Positions 60,972 through 64,000 of a stretch of 64,000 nucleotides of DNA are shown one piece after another (within the stretch, counting starts at the first letter, position 1; every line of letters starts with the position of its first letter). Made by a program: the position numbers and the translations under genes. Below the pieces are notes generated by a model. That model worked only from the letters and a program-made list of their open reading frames with translations. It was not told the DNA's origin and did not search any database. The stretch spans positions 123,682 through 187,681 of the forward strand of contig JAFAZX010000032.1 in assembly GCA_019239425.1 (NCBI GenBank), read 5' to 3'. Source of the stretch: Acidobacteriota bacterium. Lineage in GTDB: Bacteria; Acidobacteriota; Blastocatellia; Pyrinomonadales; Pyrinomonadaceae.

Positions 60972-63062
60972 TTAAGCCTTCAACTCCGCCTTCAATCGAG
61001 TAAACAACTGTACCCGGGTCACATAATCTTCGCCAGCGCAGACGGGCAGGAGCAGCCAGCGCACGCGGAGCGGAGCGGAGGCCTTAATCTTCCAGACCGC
61101 GGCCGAGGACTCTCCCTTCGCGCCGTAGTCGCGCGAAGACCAGCGCGCCTCGACCGTAACACTGTCAATCCCTTCGAGCGGAGAGATGAGAAGCCGCGCG
61201 CCCTTCGCGTCGTCAAGAATCTCGACCGTCCTACCCCGCACATCCACTTCACGTCCGGGCGCGGCGTGGAAGACGAAGCGGAAGTCGTGCGTGCCCTCGC
61301 CGATCAACGTGTCTTCGACGAGCCAGCAGCGCTCGCGCTTGTCGAACGTGACGGAGCGGCGGTGCTTCACGGCTCCCGCGGGCAGGCGTTCGTAGCCTCT
61401 GTGTTCCGCGGCGGCAGAGTCTCTCTCGTCCGTCGTGTCGAAGGAGAGCAGGCGCGGGCGCGCCTCGGCGCCGTTGAAGAAGGGCGAGGACTCGGGCGTC
61501 GTGTTCTGCTCCGTGCCGTCGACCTCGACAGTCGAATGATAGGCGGTCGAGCGGAACTCGTGGCGCGCGCGCGGGTCGGAGGTGTAGACGTAGGTGCCCG
61601 GGTCTGCGATGAAGCTCACGCCGCAGGCCGAGACCTCTACGCTCAAAGCGTCGTTGTGCCCGTGCGCGCCCCGCCCCTCCAGCCCCGCGCCGCCCGCGTT
61701 CAGGTGCAGGTAAAGGTCTCCCTCGCGCAGCACGCACACGCCCGCGTGTTTGAACGACTGAGATGTCGCGGCCTCCGCCGTCTTCAACTCTTCGAACGCG
61801 CGGACGCCTTCCGTCCCGAGTAACCAGAAGACCTCTTCGGGAATCTCCGCCTGCACCTTGAAGCGCGGCTCCCGGAAGACGGCGGCGCCGACCGAGAGCA
61901 TGTACGCGTGCTCGTCCGCGCCGCGCCGGACGAGCGGGAGGAACTGCCCGCCGTCCGCGTCGCCGACCAGCGGCGCGCGCCCGTCCGGCCGCAGGTACGC
62001 GCGCACGTATTCGAGCATCGAGCGCACACGCTCCCACGCGCGCGCGCCCACCTCAAACCCGTTCTCGCGGCAGAGCAGGAACGAGTAGAGGAAAATCTCC
62101 GCGGCGAAGCGGTGGTAGTTGGTCGAAGACTCCCAGTCCACGCCGTCGGGCAGAACCTGACGTTCAAGCTCGCGCAGCAACTCCCTCAAGGCGAACTCGC
62201 GCCACCCTTCGGCCTCGCGCAGTTCGGGCAGAAGCAGCCCGAGCCAGAGCAGGCCCGCCACGTCCGAGAGGTAATGATTGCTGGTCGCGATGTAGGAGTA
62301 TTCGAGGTTGCGCCGCACGTGCCTCCCGTGCGCCTCGAAGAGCGCGAGCAGCGACGCGAGCCTCTCAACGTTCAAAGCCGGCGAGCGCCTGAACAGGCGG
62401 AACGCCGCGAGCAGGTTGACGGCGCGCAGCGCGACCTCCATCGCGCAGGCCCAGTTCGGCCCCCGCCCCGGAGGGTTCTGCCCGGCCCAGCCCTCTAACT
62501 GCGCGAAGAACTCTTCGGCCAGCTCTTCGCCTCCGCCCGCCGCGTACGCGCGCCCCAGAGTGAGGAGGTGCCCGAGCCGGTTCAACTCCCACAGCAGGCG
62601 CACGTCCGACCCGTCGCCGCGCACGAGCCGCACGTCCCCGTGAAAACCCAGAGGCCAGCGCACGCCCGACGCTGGCTCGCGCAGCCAGTCCACCTCCGCG
62701 CCCAACTCGCGCGCGCCGTACCCGAGCAGAGGCCAACGGTGCGCGACGACCGCGCTCGCCTCCGCCTCAAACTCTTCCCTCCTCGAAGAGATATAAGCAC
62801 TCCCCTCCTCTTCGAACCCTTCGAACAGACGCGGCGACTCGCGCCCGCGGAAGTGCTCAAGCAGCTCGGCCTCGCTCCTCCGCTCGAACCCCCGCGCGAG
62901 CCGCGCGCGCACGAGTCCGCCGCCCGCCTGCCCGTCCGCCGAAGCCGCGCGCTCGCCCCGCAGCCGCACGGCGACGACCGCGCGCCGGCCCGCCTCGAGC
63001 ACCGCCGCGCGCACGGGGACGCGCCCGCGCAAGGCGCGTTTGATTTTCTTCGTGACGCTCAA
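60972..63062 (-). CDS. Heparinase II/III-family polysaccharide lyase-like protein
   Basis: The 696-aa protein has an N-terminal (alpha/alpha) toroid ('LLWELNRLGHLLTLGRAYAA', SNHYLSDVAGLLWLGLLLPE, VDWESSTNYHRFAAEIFLYS) and a C-terminal beta-sandwich of the Hep_II_III type ('GRGAHGHNDALSVEVSACGV', ADPGTYVYTSDPRARHEFRS, TAYHSTVEVDG). The His and Tyr positions used by heparinase/alginate lyases are present. In an EPS locus it may trim or release uronic-acid glycan. The start appears to be TTG 63062 (MSVTKK) without a clear ribosome site, so it is uncertain. Confidence 0.9.
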   Translation of the reverse strand: MSVTKKIKRALRGRVPVRAAVLEAGRRAVVAVRLRGERAASADGQAGGGLVRARLARGFERRSEAELLEHFRGRESPRLFEGFEEEGSAYISSRREEFEAEASAVVAHRWPLLGYGARELGAEVDWLREPASGVRWPLGFHGDVRLVRGDGSDVRLLWELNRLGHLLTLGRAYAAGGGEELAEEFFAQLEGWAGQNPPGRGPNWACAMEVALRAVNLLAAFRLFRRSPALNVERLASLLALFEAHGRHVRRNLEYSYIATSNHYLSDVAGLLWLGLLLPELREAEGWREFALRELLRELERQVLPDGVDWESSTNYHRFAAEIFLYSFLLCRENGFEVGARAWERVRSMLEYVRAYLRPDGRAPLVGDADGGQFLPLVRRGADEHAYMLSVGAAVFREPRFKVQAEIPEEVFWLLGTEGVRAFEELKTAEAATSQSFKHAGVCVLREGDLYLHLNAGGAGLEGRGAHGHNDALSVEVSACGVSFIADPGTYVYTSDPRARHEFRSTAYHSTVEVDGTEQNTTPESSPFFNGAEARPRLLSFDTTDERDSAAAEHRGYERLPAGAVKHRRSVTFDKRERCWLVEDTLIGEGTHDFRFVFHAAPGREVDVRGRTVEILDDAKGARLLISPLEGIDSVTVEARWSSRDYGAKGESSAAVWKIKASAPLRVRWLLLPVCAGEDYVTRVQLFTRLKAELKA

Positions 63063-63096
63063 CGGCGGCCAGTTTACAGACGCGACTGCGCGCGAT

Positions 63097-63462
63097 TCAA
63101 GCAGTCGTCCCGGTTAGCACTGTGGTAAACGTGTGTGTGTGCGGCCTGACGTTACGCACGCTGCTTGTACGGAGTCGCCGCTTGATGGTGTCGAGCAACC
63201 TGCCTGAGCCTCCCGACTTTTTAACCATCATCACGGGCGTCTGCTCGCGGTGTTTGAGCGTGCGGGCGTAAGCCTTCAACCCCGCGCCCTCCGCCGTCCT
63301 GTCAAAAAGCAGTAGCGAGTATTCAATGTCACTCCGTATCAGCGAGCGCGCGCCGGGGACGGGTGTGCGCACTAGGAAGCAATCAAGCCGCTTGAGGCCG
63401 GCTCTGAGCAGCCATGGCAGGATCGCATCGTCCCCGGCGTAGAGTATGCGGTGTGAGGCCAT
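63097..63462 (-). CDS. Divergent stand-alone response-regulator receiver-like protein
   Basis: The 121-aa protein fits a REC fold without an output domain: acidic pair Asp11-Asp12 (ILYAGDDAILPWLL), phospho-acceptor Asp54 (SLLLFDRTAEGAG) and a Lys at 81-82 (MMVKKSG). The residue after Asp54 is not the usual small residue, and the C-terminal 25 residues are Thr/Arg-rich and extra. No histidine kinase is near. Function is inferred from fold only. ATG 63462 is preferred to GTG 63477. Confidence 0.65.
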   Translation of the reverse strand: MASHRILYAGDDAILPWLLRAGLKRLDCFLVRTPVPGARSLIRSDIEYSLLLFDRTAEGAGLKAYARTLKHREQTPVMMVKKSGGSGRLLDTIKRRLRTSSVRNVRPHTHTFTTVLTGTTA

Positions 63463-63634
63463 TGCGGTGTGTAACACGGTGCGCCCTCTGCTATCATGCG
63501 CGCGGTCTGTTTGAAAATTCAGGCAACGGGTCGGATGCGAGGCGTTAGCTCACCCTCAGTCTCGGAGAGATGAGCATCGCCGTTGAGCAAGGCAGGTTCC
63601 TACTCACGGCGAAACGATTACGCAACCATCATCT

Positions 63635-63651
63635 TATCTCAAGTTGGGATA
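63635..63651 (+). promoter_or_regulatory. Candidate operator of the HTH regulator (17-bp palindrome)
   Basis: TATCTCAAGTTGGGATA is palindromic with a single mismatched pair around the central base. It is 46 bases before the start codon of the small HTH gene, a typical place for autoregulation. Confidence 0.4.
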
Positions 63652-63697
63652 AAGACAAGCCCCGGATGTCATTCGTTCCGTCGGGAGGCAACTCCTG

Positions 63698-63976
63698 ATG
63701 GGCACGAACCCGCGTGTCAGGCCGCAACGTCTCGCGGAGAAGCTTCGCCACATTCGCCTATCCCTCGACTTGACTCAGGCAGAGCTTCTGCGGCGGTTAG
63801 ACATCGAGGGGCTTGCCACGCAGAGCAAAATCTCCGAGTTTGAATCCGGCAAGCGCGACCCTTCACTGCTCATCCTTCTACAGTATTCACGTTTGGCGGG
63901 CATACACATGGAAGATTTAGTCGACGACGAGACAGACTTACCCGCGAGGCTCCCAGCCAAGCGCACGCGGCGTTAG
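63698..63976 (+). CDS. Small XRE-family HTH regulator
   Basis: The 92-aa protein is essentially one XRE-type helix-turn-helix domain: 'LAEKLRHIRLSLDLTQAELL', TQSKISEFESGKRDPSLLIL and LQYSRLAGIHMEDLVDDE. GGGAGG (63683-63688) precedes ATG 63698 by 9 bases. There is no toxin gene visible in the remaining 24 bases, so a toxin-antitoxin role cannot be judged. The palindrome at 63635 may be its binding site. Confidence 0.9.
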   Translation: MGTNPRVRPQRLAEKLRHIRLSLDLTQAELLRRLDIEGLATQSKISEFESGKRDPSLLILLQYSRLAGIHMEDLVDDETDLPARLPAKRTRR

Positions 63977-64000
63977 AGCGATGCGAGGTCAAACGCTCCC

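Noticed and set aside
59937..61823. Plus-strand 628-residue open frame over the synthetase and lyase
   Set aside because: Runs antisense across two well-supported genes with biased Arg/Val/Ala composition; no start signal or family motif.

Overview
The window is GC-rich bacterial DNA with dense coding on both strands. It has no rRNA, tRNA, CRISPR array, transposase or phage module that I can recognise. Gene content (ClpB/Hsp20/GroEL stress island, ffh-rpsP-khpA-rimM-trmD-rplS-rnhB block, large exopolysaccharide locus, EPS-type asparagine synthetases, OmpA-like duplicated secreted proteins) and the abundance of gene-boundary hairpins suggest Acidobacteriota, perhaps class Blastocatellia. That assignment is an inference from gene style, not from a marker-gene comparison.

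Layout. 1-5210: secreted protein, Nramp-like transporter, MscS channel with cNMP-binding domain, and an Lrp/AsnC regulator overlapping an EamA permease. 5420-14566: proteostasis island hsp20-clpB-hsp20-grpE-groL-clpC-like, led by a sigma70 promoter overlapping a HAIR-like (HspR) inverted repeat. 14642-16296: two secreted proteins. 16392-18768: two GT4 glycosyltransferases. 18940-23864: secreted protein, POT peptide transporter, TPR proteins and a small coiled-coil protein. 24459-29210 (minus): the ribosome maturation/SRP operon ffh>rpsP>khpA>rimM>trmD>rplS>rnhB from a clear promoter. 29348-32764: small membrane protein, VWA lipoprotein, secreted protein. 32906-63062: exopolysaccharide/O-antigen locus (initiating sugar transferase, ligase/polymerase with an apparent PDZ insertion, seven glycosyltransferases or mannosyltransferases, epimerase, methyltransferase, two asparagine synthetases, bi-domain oxidoreductase, heparinase-like lyase), interrupted by an ABC-2 exporter and a DUF1028 protein. 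63097-63976: a receiver-like protein and a small HTH regulator.

The most unusual signal is at the gene borders. More than 20 long inverted repeats, typically 20-38 bp per arm, lie between genes. They fall into about ten sequence families, and nearly all arms are built from about four imperfect copies of a family-specific 7-mer (8-mer in two families). About a dozen genes have their stop codon inside an arm and take their last residues from it; one pair of convergent genes acquires the identical tail IDSSGH. One element lies in frame inside a two-domain oxidoreductase. Two separate 8-unit, 21-bp degenerate tandem arrays occupy gene-free gaps. Upstream of the clpC-like gene, a junction-like RNA fold competes with a terminator hairpin, which looks like a riboswitch or attenuator.
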